64,000 nt of DNA from Azomonas macrocytogenes. GTDB taxonomy: Bacteria; Pseudomonadota; Gammaproteobacteria; Pseudomonadales; Pseudomonadaceae. The DNA lies in the NCBI RefSeq assembly GCF_014191985.1, contig NZ_JACHXI010000011.1, forward strand, positions 53,703-117,702, in the 5' to 3' direction. Position 1 is the stretch's first letter. The number at the start of each line of letters is the position of its first letter. A program made the translations under genes and the position numbers. The notes under the pieces were generated by a model. That model was not told where the DNA came from and searched no databases. It was given only the letters and a program-made list of their open reading frames with translations. Below are positions 18,243-28,613 of the stretch, one piece after another.

Positions 18243-19370
18243 ATGGCAGAAGCAAAAGTATTGAGTGGTGCTGGTCTGCGCGGCCAGATTGCTGGCCAGA
18301 CCTCCCTGTCTACCGTGGGCAAGGAAGGCGCTGGTCTGACCTATCGCGGCTATGATGTCCGCGAACTGGCCGCCGAAGCCCTCTTCGAAGAGGTCGCCTA
18401 TCTGCTGTTCTATGGCGAGCTGCCCAATAGAGAACAACTCGCTGCCTATAAAAAGACCCTGCAAGAGTTACGCGATCTGCCGCAGGCTTTGAAGGACGTG
18501 CTGGAACGCATCCCGAAAGAAGCTCACCCCATGGATGTGATGCGTACCGGTACTTCCATGTTGGGCAACCTGGAGCCGGAACAGAGCTTCGCTGATCAAC
18601 AGGCTGTAGCCAATCGCCTGCTGGCGGTGTTCCCGGCCATCATGACTTACTGGTACCGCTTTTCCCACGAGGGTGTGCGCATCAACTGTGTCAGCGACGA
18701 GGAAACCCTTGCCGGCCATTTCCTGGCTCTGCTGCATGGCGAAAAACCCAGTGAGCTGCATGTGAAGGTCATGAATGTCTCGCTGATTCTGTACGCCGAG
18801 CACGAGTTCAACGCTTCGACCTTCACCTCGCGGGTCTGCGCTTCCACCTTGTCTGATCTGTATTCTTGCGTGACCGGCGCTATCGGCTCCTTGCGTGGCC
18901 CGCTGCATGGCGGCGCCAACGAAGCCGCCATGGAGATGATCGCGCAGTGGCATTCACCGCAGGAGGCCGTCGAAGGCATCCTGGGCATGCTGGAGCGCAA
19001 GGACAAGATCATGGGCTTTGGCCACGCAATCTACCGTGATAGCGATCCACGTAACGAGGTCATCAAGGTCTGGTCGAAAAAATTGGCCGATGAAGTAGGC
19101 GATACCGTGCTGTATCCGGTTTCCGAAGCGGTGGACAAGACCATGTGGGAGCAGAAGGCACTGTTCCCCAACGCAGACTTCTACCACGCCTCGGCTTACC
19201 ACTTCATGGGCATTCCCACCAAGCTGTTCACGCCGATTTTCGTTTGTTCGCGGGTGACCGGCTGGACCTCCCATGTGTTCGAGCAGCGTGCCCACAACCG
19301 CATTATCCGCCCCAGTGCGCAATACATCGGGGTTGAGCTGCGGCGCTACGTGCCCATCGCCCAACGCTGA
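18243..19370 (+). CDS. prpC: 2-methylcitrate synthase, 375 aa
   Basis: PrpC condenses propionyl-CoA with oxaloacetate to 2-methylcitrate. The citrate-synthase fold is evident from LRGPLHGGANEAAMEM with its catalytic His near residue 225, GFGHAIYRDSDPR with the second catalytic His, and the late conserved Asp/Arg region. The short N-terminus (MAEAKVLSGAGLRGQIAG) and about 375-residue length fit the methylcitrate branch rather than housekeeping GltA. I took the ATG at 18243, with GAGGAG about nine bases upstream, rather than an upstream in-frame ATG at 18228. Confidence 0.95.
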   Translation: MAEAKVLSGAGLRGQIAGQTSLSTVGKEGAGLTYRGYDVRELAAEALFEEVAYLLFYGELPNREQLAAYKKTLQELRDLPQALKDVLERIPKEAHPMDVMRTGTSMLGNLEPEQSFADQQAVANRLLAVFPAIMTYWYRFSHEGVRINCVSDEETLAGHFLALLHGEKPSELHVKVMNVSLILYAEHEFNASTFTSRVCASTLSDLYSCVTGAIGSLRGPLHGGANEAAMEMIAQWHSPQEAVEGILGMLERKDKIMGFGHAIYRDSDPRNEVIKVWSKKLADEVGDTVLYPVSEAVDKTMWEQKALFPNADFYHASAYHFMGIPTKLFTPIFVCSRVTGWTSHVFEQRAHNRIIRPSAQYIGVELRRYVPIAQR

Positions 19371-19452
19371 TCGGGAAGGGGGAGTCGCCATTCATGTAGC
19401 CATGGCACCCCCCGGCCTTATCCCTGACCATTACTCGCTAGAGTCGCTACTT

Positions 19453-22047
19453 ATGAACACTGCAAACCGCAAACCTCTGCCTGGCACTTCGCTGGATTAT
19501 TTCGACGCTCGTGCTGCGGTCGATACGATTCAGCCCGGCGCCTATGCCACGCTGCCGTATACCTCGCGCGTGCTGGCCGAAAATCTGGTACGCCGCTGTG
19601 ACCCGGCGACACTGACCGATTCGCTCAAGCAACTCATCGAGCGCAAGCGTGACCTGGATTTCCCCTGGTTTCCGGCGCGTGTGGTGTGTCACGACATTCT
19701 CGGCCAGACCGCACTGGTCGACCTTGCCGGACTGCGTGATGCCATCGCCGAAAAAGGGGGTGACCCGTCACAGGTCAATCCAGTGGTACCGACCCAACTG
19801 ATTGTTGACCACTCGCTGGCCGTCGAACACGGTGGCTTTGAGAAGGATGCCTTCGAGAAGAACCGCGCCATCGAGGACCGTCGCAATGAAGACCGTTTCC
19901 ACTTCATCAACTGGACCAAGAAGGCGTTCAAGAACGTCGACGTGATTCCGCCGGGCAACGGCATCATGCACCAGATCAATCTGGAGCGTATGTCACCGGT
20001 GGTTCACGCACGTGATGGCGTGGCCTTCCCGGATACGCTGGTGGGTACTGACAGCCATACCCCGCATGTTGATGCCTTGGGCGTCTTCGCTATCGGCGTG
20101 GGGGGGCTGGAAGCCGAAAGCGTGATGCTGGGCCGCGCTTCCTGGATGCGCCTGCCCGATATCATCGGTGTGGAATTGACCGGCAAGCGTCAGCCCGGCA
20201 TCACTGCCACCGATATCGTGCTGGCGCTGACCGAATTTTTGCGTAACGAGAAAGTGGTTTCCGCTTACCTTGAGTTTTACGGTGAAGGTGCAGCCGACCT
20301 GAGTCTGGGGGACCGTGCGACCATCTCCAATATGACGCCGGAATTTGGCGCGACTGCAGCGATGTTCTATATCGACCAACAGACCATCGACTACCTGACT
20401 TTGACTGGACGTGAGCCCGAGCAGGTCAAGCTGGTGGAAACCTATGCCAGGCAAACCGGCCTGTGGGCGGACAGCCTGGAGAATGCCGAGTATGAGCGCG
20501 TGCTGAGGTTCGACCTATCCACTGTCGTACGCAACATGGCTGGCCCGTCCAACCCGCACAAGCGTCTACCGACCTCCGATCTGGCGGTTCGTGGCATCGC
20601 AGGCAAATGGACGGAAGTTCCTGGTCAAATGCCTGATGGAGCCGTGATTATCGCTGCCATCACCAGCTGCACTAACACCAGCAATCCACGTAACGTGATT
20701 GCCGCGGGCCTGCTGGCGCGTAACGCAAATGCCCTTGGCCTGACCCGTAAGCCTTGGGTAAAAAGCTCGCTGGCTCCCGGCTCCAAGGTTGCTCAACTGT
20801 ATCTGGAAGAAGCTGGCCTGCTACCCGAACTGGAAAAACTCGGCTTCGGTATCGTGGCCTTTGCCTGCACCACCTGTAACGGCATGAGTGGGGCACTAGA
20901 CCCGGTTATCCAGCAGGAAGTCATCGACCGCGACCTATACGCCACTGCCGTGTTATCGGGTAACCGCAACTTCGACGGTCGTATTCACCCCTACGCCAAG
21001 CAGGCTTTCCTGGCCTCGCCGCCACTGGTCGTCGCCTACGCCATCGCTGGTACCATTCGTTTTGATATTGAAAAAGACGTACTGGGTGTCGACAAAAAGG
21101 GTAACCCAGTCACTCTGAAAGACATTTGGCCCAGCGACGAAGAGATCGATGCCATCGTCAAGGCAAGCGTCAAACCTGCGCAGTTCAATCAGGTCTATAT
21201 CCCGATGTTCGCGGTATCTGAAGATAATGGCGAGAAGGTCAGTCCGCTGTACGACTGGCGCCCGCAGAGTACCTACATCCGCCATCCACCCTACTGGGAA
21301 GGGGCACTGGCTGGTGAGCGTACCCTCAGAGGCATGCGTCCTCTAGCGGTGCTGCCGGACAACATCACCACCGACCACTTGTCACCGTCCAACGCCATTC
21401 TGCTGGACAGTGCTGCCGGTGAGTATCTGGCCAGAATGGGGCTGCCGGAGGAGGACTTCAATTCCTACGCTACCCACCGTGGTGACCACCTGACTGCCCA
21501 GCGCGCCACCTTTGCCAACCCGCAATTGGTGAATGAAATGGCTGTGGTCAATGGCGAAGTTAAGAAAGGTTCGCTGGCGCGTGTCGAGCCGGAAGGCAAG
21601 GTGATACGCATGTGGGAAGCCATCGAAACCTACATGAACCGCAAGCAGCCCTTGATCATCATTGCCGGCGCCGACTACGGTCAGGGGTCTTCGCGTGACT
21701 GGGCGGCCAAGGGCGTGCGTCTGGCTGGCGTCGAGGCCATCGTGGCCGAAGGCTTCGAGCGCATCCACCGCACCAACCTGGTCGGTATGGGCGTGCTGCC
21801 GCTGGAATTCAAGCCGGGAATCAACCGCAAAACACTGGGCATTGACGGCACTGAAACCTTCGATGTGATCGGTGAACGTACGCCCCGCGCTACGCTGACG
21901 CTGCTCATTACCCGCAACAATGGTGAGTGTCTGGACGTGCCGGTGACTTGCCGTCTCGACACTGCCGAAGAAGTTTCCATCTATGAAGCCGGTGGCGTAC
22001 TGCAGCGCTTTGCCCAGGATTTTCTCGAATCAGCAAGCGCTGGCTAA
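19453..22047 (+). CDS. acnD: Fe/S-dependent 2-methylisocitrate dehydratase, 864 aa
   Basis: AcnD dehydrates 2-methylcitrate to 2-methylaconitate. It belongs to the aconitase superfamily and keeps the [4Fe-4S] ligands: the Cys in AITSCTNTSNPRN and the pair in FACTTCNGMSG. Substrate-binding GTDSHT and the swivelling C-terminal domain GADYGQGSSRDWAAKG are also present. The length is typical of AcnD and shorter than AcnA. The ATG at 19453 is chosen because homologues begin with a similar short lead. The reading frame is open further upstream but overlaps prpC. It works with PrpF, and together they replace PrpD, which is absent from this locus. Confidence 0.95.
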   Translation: MNTANRKPLPGTSLDYFDARAAVDTIQPGAYATLPYTSRVLAENLVRRCDPATLTDSLKQLIERKRDLDFPWFPARVVCHDILGQTALVDLAGLRDAIAEKGGDPSQVNPVVPTQLIVDHSLAVEHGGFEKDAFEKNRAIEDRRNEDRFHFINWTKKAFKNVDVIPPGNGIMHQINLERMSPVVHARDGVAFPDTLVGTDSHTPHVDALGVFAIGVGGLEAESVMLGRASWMRLPDIIGVELTGKRQPGITATDIVLALTEFLRNEKVVSAYLEFYGEGAADLSLGDRATISNMTPEFGATAAMFYIDQQTIDYLTLTGREPEQVKLVETYARQTGLWADSLENAEYERVLRFDLSTVVRNMAGPSNPHKRLPTSDLAVRGIAGKWTEVPGQMPDGAVIIAAITSCTNTSNPRNVIAAGLLARNANALGLTRKPWVKSSLAPGSKVAQLYLEEAGLLPELEKLGFGIVAFACTTCNGMSGALDPVIQQEVIDRDLYATAVLSGNRNFDGRIHPYAKQAFLASPPLVVAYAIAGTIRFDIEKDVLGVDKKGNPVTLKDIWPSDEEIDAIVKASVKPAQFNQVYIPMFAVSEDNGEKVSPLYDWRPQSTYIRHPPYWEGALAGERTLRGMRPLAVLPDNITTDHLSPSNAILLDSAAGEYLARMGLPEEDFNSYATHRGDHLTAQRATFANPQLVNEMAVVNGEVKKGSLARVEPEGKVIRMWEAIETYMNRKQPLIIIAGADYGQGSSRDWAAKGVRLAGVEAIVAEGFERIHRTNLVGMGVLPLEFKPGINRKTLGIDGTETFDVIGERTPRATLTLLITRNNGECLDVPVTCRLDTAEEVSIYEAGGVLQRFAQDFLESASAG

Positions 22048-22181
22048 TCGCCTGAGCATCGCCTCAGTGCATGGGCATCGAGGCGATAGCCAAGGATAAA
22101 GAGAATAAACCACGGCAGGTATCCATCGTACCGCTTGCGGTACAGGCAGGTACCGCTCAGCCTTATCAGGACAACATCTCC

Positions 22182-23375
22182 ATGGCCCACGTACCTCAAA
22201 TCAAGATTCCCGCCACCTATATACGGGGCGGTACGAGCAAAGGCGTATTCTTCCGTCTGCAAGACTTGCCCGAGGCCGCGCAGGTTCCGGGGGCGGTGCG
22301 TGATGCACTGCTGCTGCGTGTGATCGGTAGCCCCGACCCTTACGGCAAACAGATCGACGGTATGGGGGGAGCGACCTCCAGCACTAGCAAGACAGTCATC
22401 CTGGCGAAAAGCAGCCTGCCGAATCACGACGTCGATTACCTCTTCGGTCAGGTGTCCATCGACACGGCCTTTGTCGACTGGAGCGGCAATTGCGGTAATC
22501 TGTCGGCTGCAGTCGGCGCGTTCGCCATCAGCGGTGATCTGGTGGATGCCAGCCGCATTCCGCAGAACGGCATAGCTACCGTACGCATCTGGCAGGCCAA
22601 TATTGGCAAGACCATCATCGCCCATGTGCCCATCACCAACGGCGCCGTACAGGAAACCGGCGACTTCGAGCTGGACGGTGTGACTTTCCCGGCGGCTGAA
22701 GTACTGCTCGAATTCCTTGACCCGGCTGACGAGGGGGACGGCGAGGGTGGCGGCGCGATGTTTCCGACTGGCAACCTGGTCGATGACCTCAATGTGCCAG
22801 GCATCGGTACGCTCAAGGCCACCCTGATCAACGCCGGCATCCCGACCATCTTTGTCAATGCCGAAGACATCGGCTACACCGGCACCGAGTTGCAGGATGC
22901 CATCAACGGCGACCCCAGAGCGCTGGCCAGGTTCGAAACCATCCGTGCCTACGGAGCGTTGCGCATGGGTTTGATCCGGAATGTCGATGAGGCGCTCAGG
23001 CGTCAGCATACCCCGAAGATAGCCTTCGTAAGCCAACCGAAGGCTTATACGGCTTCCAGTGGTAAATCGGTGACTACCGATGACACTGATCTGCTGGTGC
23101 GTGCTCTGTCCATGGGCAAACTGCACCACGCCATGATGGGTACCGCGGCGGTTGCCATCGGTACGGCCGCGGCCATTCCAGGGACGCTGGTCAACCTTGC
23201 TGCCGGTGGTGGCGAGCGTACGGCAGTGCGCTTCGGCCATCCGTCCGGCACTTTGCGCGTAGGAGCACAGGCCAAACGGGTCAACGGCGAATGGACAGTT
23301 ACCAAAGCCATCATGAGTCGCAGTGCCCGCGTGTTGATGGAAGGCTGGGTGCGCGTACCCAGGGATGCTTTTTAA
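22182..23375 (+). CDS. prpF: 2-methylaconitate cis-trans isomerase, 397 aa
   Basis: PrpF isomerises trans-2-methylaconitate made by AcnD so that aconitase can hydrate it. It has the diaminopimelate-epimerase-like double-barrel fold. The N-terminal IPATYIRGGTSKGVFF and the segment GMGGATSSTSKTVIL are strongly conserved. I chose ATG 22182 (homologues start MAHVPQIK-like) over the ATG at 22071, which would add 37 residues of unusual composition. It is the last gene of the operon, followed by a bidirectional terminator at about 23496-23528. Confidence 0.94.
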   Translation: MAHVPQIKIPATYIRGGTSKGVFFRLQDLPEAAQVPGAVRDALLLRVIGSPDPYGKQIDGMGGATSSTSKTVILAKSSLPNHDVDYLFGQVSIDTAFVDWSGNCGNLSAAVGAFAISGDLVDASRIPQNGIATVRIWQANIGKTIIAHVPITNGAVQETGDFELDGVTFPAAEVLLEFLDPADEGDGEGGGAMFPTGNLVDDLNVPGIGTLKATLINAGIPTIFVNAEDIGYTGTELQDAINGDPRALARFETIRAYGALRMGLIRNVDEALRRQHTPKIAFVSQPKAYTASSGKSVTTDDTDLLVRALSMGKLHHAMMGTAAVAIGTAAAIPGTLVNLAAGGGERTAVRFGHPSGTLRVGAQAKRVNGEWTVTKAIMSRSARVLMEGWVRVPRDAF

Positions 23376-23433
23376 GCGCTTGAAGCTAGAACATGTACAG
23401 TCGATTGATTCAGGGTTATCTGTAATACAACCT

Positions 23434-23451
23434 AATTTATAACATCATAAA
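23434..23451. repeat. copy A of a shared palindromic intergenic motif
   Basis: AATTTATAACATCATAAA lies between the convergent prpF and ppsR genes. The 15-base core TTATAACATCATAAA recurs at 30878-30892 and, on the other strand, at 56221-56235. The core is nearly symmetric (TTTAT, six bases, ATAAA). Here it is not in front of any annotated gene. Confidence 0.6.
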
Positions 23452-23495
23452 CTGAATTGTTACTCCAATTCATGGAGTGCTTTAAGTAATAAGTA

Positions 23496-23528
23496 AAAAA
23501 GCCGGAATTTAAATAATCCCGGCTTTTT
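23496..23528. terminator. bidirectional rho-independent terminator between prpF and ppsR
   Basis: AAAAAGCCGG at about 23496-23505 pairs with CCGGCTTTTT at about 23518-23527 (ATT/AAT extends the stem inward). It is bounded by A-runs on the left and T-runs on the right, so it can terminate both the prp operon and the convergent ppsR transcript. Confidence 0.85.
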
Positions 23529-23581
23529 GAAATTTGAATTTCTGAATAAATCCAAGAGAATTAAAAGTAAAAAAAGCTGTC

Positions 23582-24400
23582 TCATTTGAACTTGCGTTCG
23601 ACACCCATCTCGACAAGAATCTTGGCGGAAATTTCTTCGACGGAAAAATGGGTCGAATCGATGAAGTTGATATTTTCGCGGCGCAGCATTTTCTCAACTT
23701 CGCGAACTTCGAATTCGCATTGTGCAAAGCTGGAATAACGACTGTTTGGCTTGCGCTCGTTACGGATGGCAGCAAGACGGTCTGGGTCGATGGTCAACCC
23801 GAATAGTTTGTGCTTGTGCTTTTTCAGTGCGGCAGTAAGTTGCAGGTTTTCCATATCTTCTTCCGTCAGGGGATAGTTGGCTGCACGAATGCCGAATTGC
23901 ATGGCCATATACAGGCATGTAGGGGTTTTGCCACAGCGGGAGACACCGATCAGGATCAGGTCGGCCTTGTCGTAATAGCGGGTACGGGCACCATCGTCGT
24001 TATCCAGCGCGAAATTGACCGCCTCGATGCGTTGCATGTAATTGGCATTATGGCTAATGGAATGCGATTTGCCGACGGAGTAGGAAGAGCGAGACTGAAA
24101 CTCGTGTTCCAGAGGAGCCAGGAAGGATGAAAATATGTCAATCATGAAACCGTTGGACTTGGCCAGGATATCGCGGATTTCCTGGTTGACCAGCGTATCG
24201 AAAATGACTGGGCGAATTCCGTCGCTTTCAGCAGCAGCATTTATTTGCTGCACCATTGCGCGAGCCTTTTCAGGCGTATCGATATATGGCTTGGTCAGTT
24301 TGGTAAAAGTAATATTTTCAAATTGTGCAAGAAGACTTTGGCCCAGAGTTTCAGCCGTAATACCTGTTCCGTCGGATATGAAGAAAGCAGTTCGTTTCAT
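23582..24400 (-). CDS. ppsR: PEP synthase regulatory protein (pyruvate, water dikinase kinase/phosphorylase), 272 aa
   Basis: This is a bifunctional enzyme (DUF299/PSRP family). It switches PEP synthase off by ADP-dependent phosphorylation of a Thr and on by phosphate-dependent removal. Seen are the N-terminal [19 protein letters not shown] and the P-loop [15 protein letters not shown] near residues 152-166. Length is normal. It is divergent from ppsA, its target, across about 170 bases, the usual arrangement in proteobacteria. This assures paired expression of gluconeogenic enzyme and regulator. Confidence 0.95.
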   Translation of the reverse strand: MKRTAFFISDGTGITAETLGQSLLAQFENITFTKLTKPYIDTPEKARAMVQQINAAAESDGIRPVIFDTLVNQEIRDILAKSNGFMIDIFSSFLAPLEHEFQSRSSYSVGKSHSISHNANYMQRIEAVNFALDNDDGARTRYYDKADLILIGVSRCGKTPTCLYMAMQFGIRAANYPLTEEDMENLQLTAALKKHKHKLFGLTIDPDRLAAIRNERKPNSRYSSFAQCEFEVREVEKMLRRENINFIDSTHFSVEEISAKILVEMGVERKFK

Positions 24401-24568
24401 TTTGTGTGCTGGCCCTGTAAATCGAAAATATGCTTCAACTGCTATGGTTGAATTCGTTTAAGCGTACTTCGATTTCCCGGCATTTTTAGTTTATTTATTT
24501 CGCTGGACCAGACTACAGCTGCGGGCATTGTTCCGTTCGAGTTTCCAAACATAACTGGAGAGATCACC

Positions 24569-26938
24569 TTGGTAGAGTACGTAGTTTCCCTCGATAAGCT
24601 CGGCGTCCATGATGTGGAGCACGTAGGGGGCAAGAACGCATCCCTTGGCGAGATGATCGGCAATTTGGCAGGCGCCGGTGTTTCCGTTCCCGGTGGTTTC
24701 GCCACGACAGCGCAGGCTTTTCGCGACTTTCTCGAACAAAGCGGTCTGAATCAGCAAATCCACGCGGCTCTCGATATTCTCGATGTGGATGATGTGACGG
24801 CGCTGGCCAAAACCGGTGCGCAGATTCGCCAGTGGGTGTTGGAAGCCGAACTTCCCGCCCAATTGGATAGCGATATCCGCCATTTCTTTGCCGCCTTGGC
24901 TGCCGGCCACGATAACCTTGCCGTAGCCGTTCGCTCTTCCGCTACGGCAGAAGATCTGCCGGACGCCTCTTTTGCCGGTCAGCAGGAAACGTTCCTCAAT
25001 ATTCGCGGCGTGGATAACGTCATCCTTGCGGTCAAGGAAGTGTTCGCTTCGTTATTCAATGACCGTGCGATTGCCTATCGTGTGCACCAGGGCTTCGATC
25101 ACAAGCTGGTAGCGCTTTCTGCCGGCGTGCAGCGTATGGTCCGCTCGGAAACGGGAACTGCCGGCGTCATGTTCACGCTGGATACCGAATCCGGATTCCG
25201 TGATGTGGTTTTCATTACGGGTGCCTACGGCCTTGGCGAGACGGTCGTGCAGGGAGCCGTCAATCCTGACGAGTTTTATGTGCATAAACCCACTCTCGAA
25301 GCGGGACGCCCGGCAATTCTGCGGCGCAATCTGGGCAGCAAGGCGATCAAGATGATCTATGGGGACGAGGCCAAGGCCGGCAAGTCGGTCAAGACTGTTC
25401 AGGTCGAGGCCGCAGATCGTGCGCGTTTTGCCTTGTCCGATGCCGAAGTTCTGGAACTGGCCAAGCAAGCGTTGATCATCGAGAAGCATTACGAGCGTCC
25501 GATGGACATCGAATGGGCCAAGGATGGTGACGACGGCAAGCTTTATGTTGTCCAGGCTCGCCCGGAAACCGTGAAAAGCCGTACCAGCGGCAACGTCATG
25601 GAGCGTTACCTGCTCAAGGAAAAAGGGAAAGTCCTGGTCGAGGGACGCGCCATTGGCCAGCGTATTGGCGCCGGTCCGGTCAGAGTAATCCACGATGTTT
25701 CCGAAATGGATAAGGTTCAACCCGGCGATGTGCTGGTTTCCGATATGACCGATCCGGACTGGGAACCAGTGATGAAGCGTGCCAGCGCCATTGTCACCAA
25801 TCGTGGCGGTCGTACTTGTCATGCGGCAATCATTGCGCGCGAGTTGGGCATTCCCGCAGTCGTCGGTTGTGGCAATGCCACCGATGTTTTGAAAGATGGC
25901 CTGCGTGTCACCGTGTCTTGTGCCGAGGGCGATACGGGGTTCATCTTCGAGGGCGAACTGGGCTTCGATATCCGGCAAAACTCGATCGATGCCATGCCGG
26001 ATCTTCCCTTCAAGATCATGATGAACGTCGGCAACCCCGACCGTGCTTTCGATTTCGCGAATTTGCCGAATGAAGGCGTGGGGCTTGCTCGCCTGGAGTT
26101 CATCATCAACCGGATGATCGGTGTGCATCCCAAGGCATTGCTGAATTTCGACAGCCTGCCCCCCGAAATCAAGGGCAGCGTTGAGAAACGTATCGCCGGT
26201 TATTCAAGTCCGGTCGACTTTTACATCGAGAAGCTGGTCGAAGGGGTCAGTACCCTGGCAGCGGCATTCTGGCCCAAGAAAGTCATTGTGCGTCTGTCGG
26301 ACTTCAAATCCAACGAATACGCCAACCTGATCGGCGGCAAGCTGTATGAGCCGGAAGAAGAAAACCCGATGCTGGGGTTCCGTGGTGCTTCCCGCTACAT
26401 CAGTGATTCGTTCCGTGATTGTTTCGAGCTGGAATGTCTGGCCATGAAGAAAGTCCGCAATGTCATGGGATTGACCAACGTAGAACTCATGGTTCCCTTT
26501 GTGCGCACCCCGGGCGAGGCGGCGCAAGTAATCGAGTTACTGGCTGCCTATGGTCTCAAGCGAGGCGAAAATGGCCTGCGCGTGATCATGATGTGCGAGC
26601 TGCCATCCAACGCATTGCTGGCAGATGAGTTTCTTGAATTCTTTGATGGATTCTCTATCGGTTCCAACGACATGACCCAGCTTACACTGGGGTTGGATCG
26701 AGATTCGGGAATCATTGCCCATCTGTTCGATGAGCGTAATCCTGCAGTCAAAAAAATGCTCAGCAGTGCCATTCAGGCCTGCCGTAAGGCGGGTAAATAT
26801 GTTGGTATTTGTGGCCAGGGACCTTCGGATCATCCCGACCTCGCCAAGTGGCTGATGGAGGAGGGTATCGATAGCGTGTCGCTGAACCCGGACTCCGTTC
26901 TGGATACGTGGTTTTTCCTGGCGGAATCCAAGCTCTGA
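24569..26938 (+). CDS. ppsA: phosphoenolpyruvate synthase, 789 aa
   Basis: PpsA converts pyruvate and ATP to PEP, AMP and phosphate in gluconeogenesis. Domain order is an N-terminal ATP-binding domain (with [20 protein letters not shown]), a swivelling phosphohistidine domain with the catalytic His in [14 protein letters not shown] near residue 420, and a C-terminal PEP/pyruvate barrel with GSNDMTQ and the catalytic Cys in CGQGPSDHP. The start is TTG at 24569 with GGAGAG about six bases upstream, an uncommon start codon. It would be co-used with the prp locus during growth on propionate. A strong terminator follows at 26963-26993. Confidence 0.96.
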   Translation: MVEYVVSLDKLGVHDVEHVGGKNASLGEMIGNLAGAGVSVPGGFATTAQAFRDFLEQSGLNQQIHAALDILDVDDVTALAKTGAQIRQWVLEAELPAQLDSDIRHFFAALAAGHDNLAVAVRSSATAEDLPDASFAGQQETFLNIRGVDNVILAVKEVFASLFNDRAIAYRVHQGFDHKLVALSAGVQRMVRSETGTAGVMFTLDTESGFRDVVFITGAYGLGETVVQGAVNPDEFYVHKPTLEAGRPAILRRNLGSKAIKMIYGDEAKAGKSVKTVQVEAADRARFALSDAEVLELAKQALIIEKHYERPMDIEWAKDGDDGKLYVVQARPETVKSRTSGNVMERYLLKEKGKVLVEGRAIGQRIGAGPVRVIHDVSEMDKVQPGDVLVSDMTDPDWEPVMKRASAIVTNRGGRTCHAAIIARELGIPAVVGCGNATDVLKDGLRVTVSCAEGDTGFIFEGELGFDIRQNSIDAMPDLPFKIMMNVGNPDRAFDFANLPNEGVGLARLEFIINRMIGVHPKALLNFDSLPPEIKGSVEKRIAGYSSPVDFYIEKLVEGVSTLAAAFWPKKVIVRLSDFKSNEYANLIGGKLYEPEEENPMLGFRGASRYISDSFRDCFELECLAMKKVRNVMGLTNVELMVPFVRTPGEAAQVIELLAAYGLKRGENGLRVIMMCELPSNALLADEFLEFFDGFSIGSNDMTQLTLGLDRDSGIIAHLFDERNPAVKKMLSSAIQACRKAGKYVGICGQGPSDHPDLAKWLMEEGIDSVSLNPDSVLDTWFFLAESKL

Positions 26939-26962
26939 TGTGATCGAATGTAGCTAACAGTA

Positions 26963-26993
26963 AAGAAAGGGCGAGGATTCGCCCTTTCTTTTT
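26963..26993 (+). terminator. rho-independent terminator after ppsA
   Basis: AAAGAAAGGGCGA pairs with TCGCCCTTTCTTT around a four-base loop and runs into a T-rich tail. The stem ends in A and T runs, so it may also stop the convergent SCP2 transcript. Confidence 0.9.
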
Positions 26994-27045
26994 GATTGCA
27001 GATTTCTCTTCTTCTCGGGCCAAAGTCAAGCCTGTGACGGTGATT

Positions 27046-27360
27046 TCAAGAGGGGAAAAGCTCGCTGAGTTTCATCGCCAACATCATGTTTCCTTCTGTA
27101 CGCAGCCTGCCGGACATGAATGCCTGCATGCCACTGGTTTCGCCACTCATGATTTCCTTTACCGTTTTCTTATCCATGATCAGCGTGACATCTGCCTCGG
27201 CATGCTCGCCAGGCTGAAGGTCGCAACTGCCATTCTTGATAATGACATGATAATTCTCGGCATCAGTGATATTGAATTGAAAAACCAGATCCAGGCCGGC
27301 AGCTGCACTTGGATCGAATCTGGACTGCATGATTTTTAGTGTCTCGCCGACGTTACTCAT
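27046..27360 (-). CDS. SCP2 sterol-binding domain protein, 104 aa
   Basis: This is a single-domain SCP2-like protein. LVFQFNITDAENYHVIIKNG is followed by ADVTLIMDKKTVKEIMSGE and MSGRLRTEGNMMLAMKLSELF, the classic SCP2 hydrophobic-tunnel pattern. Such proteins bind acyl chains or other lipids. Bacterial ones are often found with beta-oxidation genes, but none is adjacent here. I chose ATG 27360, with AAGGA upstream. An upstream ATG at 27444 would add 28 atypical residues. It is convergent with ppsA and divergent from sohB. Confidence 0.88.
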   Translation of the reverse strand: MSNVGETLKIMQSRFDPSAAAGLDLVFQFNITDAENYHVIIKNGSCDLQPGEHAEADVTLIMDKKTVKEIMSGETSGMQAFMSGRLRTEGNMMLAMKLSELFPS

Positions 27361-27520
27361 GACGTATCCTTGGTTACTGGCTTGATAAATAATTATGGGC
27401 TGGAGCGTTTTTTCGAGAGTATGGAGATCGCGATTACCTGTCAATCGAAGACCAAACGTACGTTTGAAATGCTTGTTTACTCTAAAATAAGGATGATCTT
27501 TTCGATCTTCAGGAGGGGAT

Positions 27521-28552
27521 GTGGAGTTTCTAGGTGACTACGCAGTTTTTTTAGCAAAAGTATCTACAGTGGTAATTGCTGTCATCATCGTGTTGGTCAC
27601 TATTGTTGTGCTGCGTCGTGATCGCGGACGGCAGAATAATCGGCATCTGGAGGTCCATAAACTCAACGACTCTTACAAAATGCTGCGCGAAAAACTGGAA
27701 CAGGCGCTTCTGGAAAAAGATGAGCTCAAGGCTTTACGTAAAGCCGAGGCCAAAGTGGTCAAGCGAGCAAAGAAGCAGGAAAAGACCGAACCCAAGTCAC
27801 GACTTTTCGTCTTGAATTTCGATGGAGATATCAGAGCTTCGGCTGTAGAAAGCCTGCGCCATGAAATAACCGCCCTGCTGACCATCGCCAAGCCTTCGGA
27901 TGAAGTCGTACTACGCTTGGAGAGTGGCGGTGGGATGGTACATGCCTATGGCCTGGCTGCCTCGCAGTTGGTACGTATCCGCCAAGCCGGTATCCCCTTG
28001 ACTGTCTGTGTCGATAAAGTTGCAGCGAGTGGCGGCTACATGATGGCTTGTATCGGCGACAGGATACTTGCAGCACCTTTCGCTATCCTCGGTTCCATTG
28101 GTGTGGTAGCACAGCTGCCTAATTTGAACCGGCTTCTGAAAAAACATAACGTGGACTACGAGGTTCTTACGGCCGGTGAGTACAAACGTACCCTGACTAT
28201 ATTTGGAGAAAATACGGAAAAAGGCCGGGAGAAATTCCAGGAAGATCTGGAAATGACTCATCGTTTATTCAAGGATTTTGTTGCCAGTTACCGTTCCCAA
28301 TTGAATATCGAGGAAGTCGCTACAGGCGAGATATGGCTGGGAACGACAGCTCTCAATAAAAAACTGGTCGATGAACTCATGACTAGTGACGAATACCTGG
28401 CCAAGCGTGCGACCGATGCTGAGCTTTTCCAGCTGCACTATATCGAGAAAAAAAGTTTGCCGGAGCGCTTTGGCATGGCATTTGGCAATGTGCTGGAAAA
28501 AGGCTTGCTCAAGGGACTGACAAGGTTGAATGAGCAAAAATTCTGGCAGTGA
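27521..28552 (+). CDS. sohB: inner-membrane serine protease SohB, 343 aa
   Basis: This S49-family peptidase is related to signal-peptide peptidase SppA. An N-terminal membrane helix (VSTVVIAVIIVLVTIVVL) is followed by a charged linker and the protease domain. The Ser nucleophile is in AASGGYMMAC near residue 176 and the general-base Lys is probably in GEYKRTLTIFG. The long linker is Lys/Glu-rich. The start is GTG at 27521 with AGGAGGGG just upstream. It probably degrades membrane or leftover signal peptides. It stands alone between SCP2 and the sulfite-reductase pair. Confidence 0.93.
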   Translation: MEFLGDYAVFLAKVSTVVIAVIIVLVTIVVLRRDRGRQNNRHLEVHKLNDSYKMLREKLEQALLEKDELKALRKAEAKVVKRAKKQEKTEPKSRLFVLNFDGDIRASAVESLRHEITALLTIAKPSDEVVLRLESGGGMVHAYGLAASQLVRIRQAGIPLTVCVDKVAASGGYMMACIGDRILAAPFAILGSIGVVAQLPNLNRLLKKHNVDYEVLTAGEYKRTLTIFGENTEKGREKFQEDLEMTHRLFKDFVASYRSQLNIEEVATGEIWLGTTALNKKLVDELMTSDEYLAKRATDAELFQLHYIEKKSLPERFGMAFGNVLEKGLLKGLTRLNEQKFWQ

Positions 28553-28561
28553 CCAAGCTAA

Positions 28562-28598
28562 GGTACGAAGTGTTTGTTCTAGCCAAACGCTTCGTACC
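28562..28598. terminator. long hairpin between convergent sohB and DUF934 genes
   Basis: GGTACGAAGTGTTTG pairs with CAAACGCTTCGTACC across a short loop, 15 pairs with one G-U. No T-run follows, so it may act as a transcript-end stabiliser or rho-assisted terminator for both convergent genes. Confidence 0.6.
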
Positions 28599-28613
28599 GT
28601 TGGCCAATGTGAT

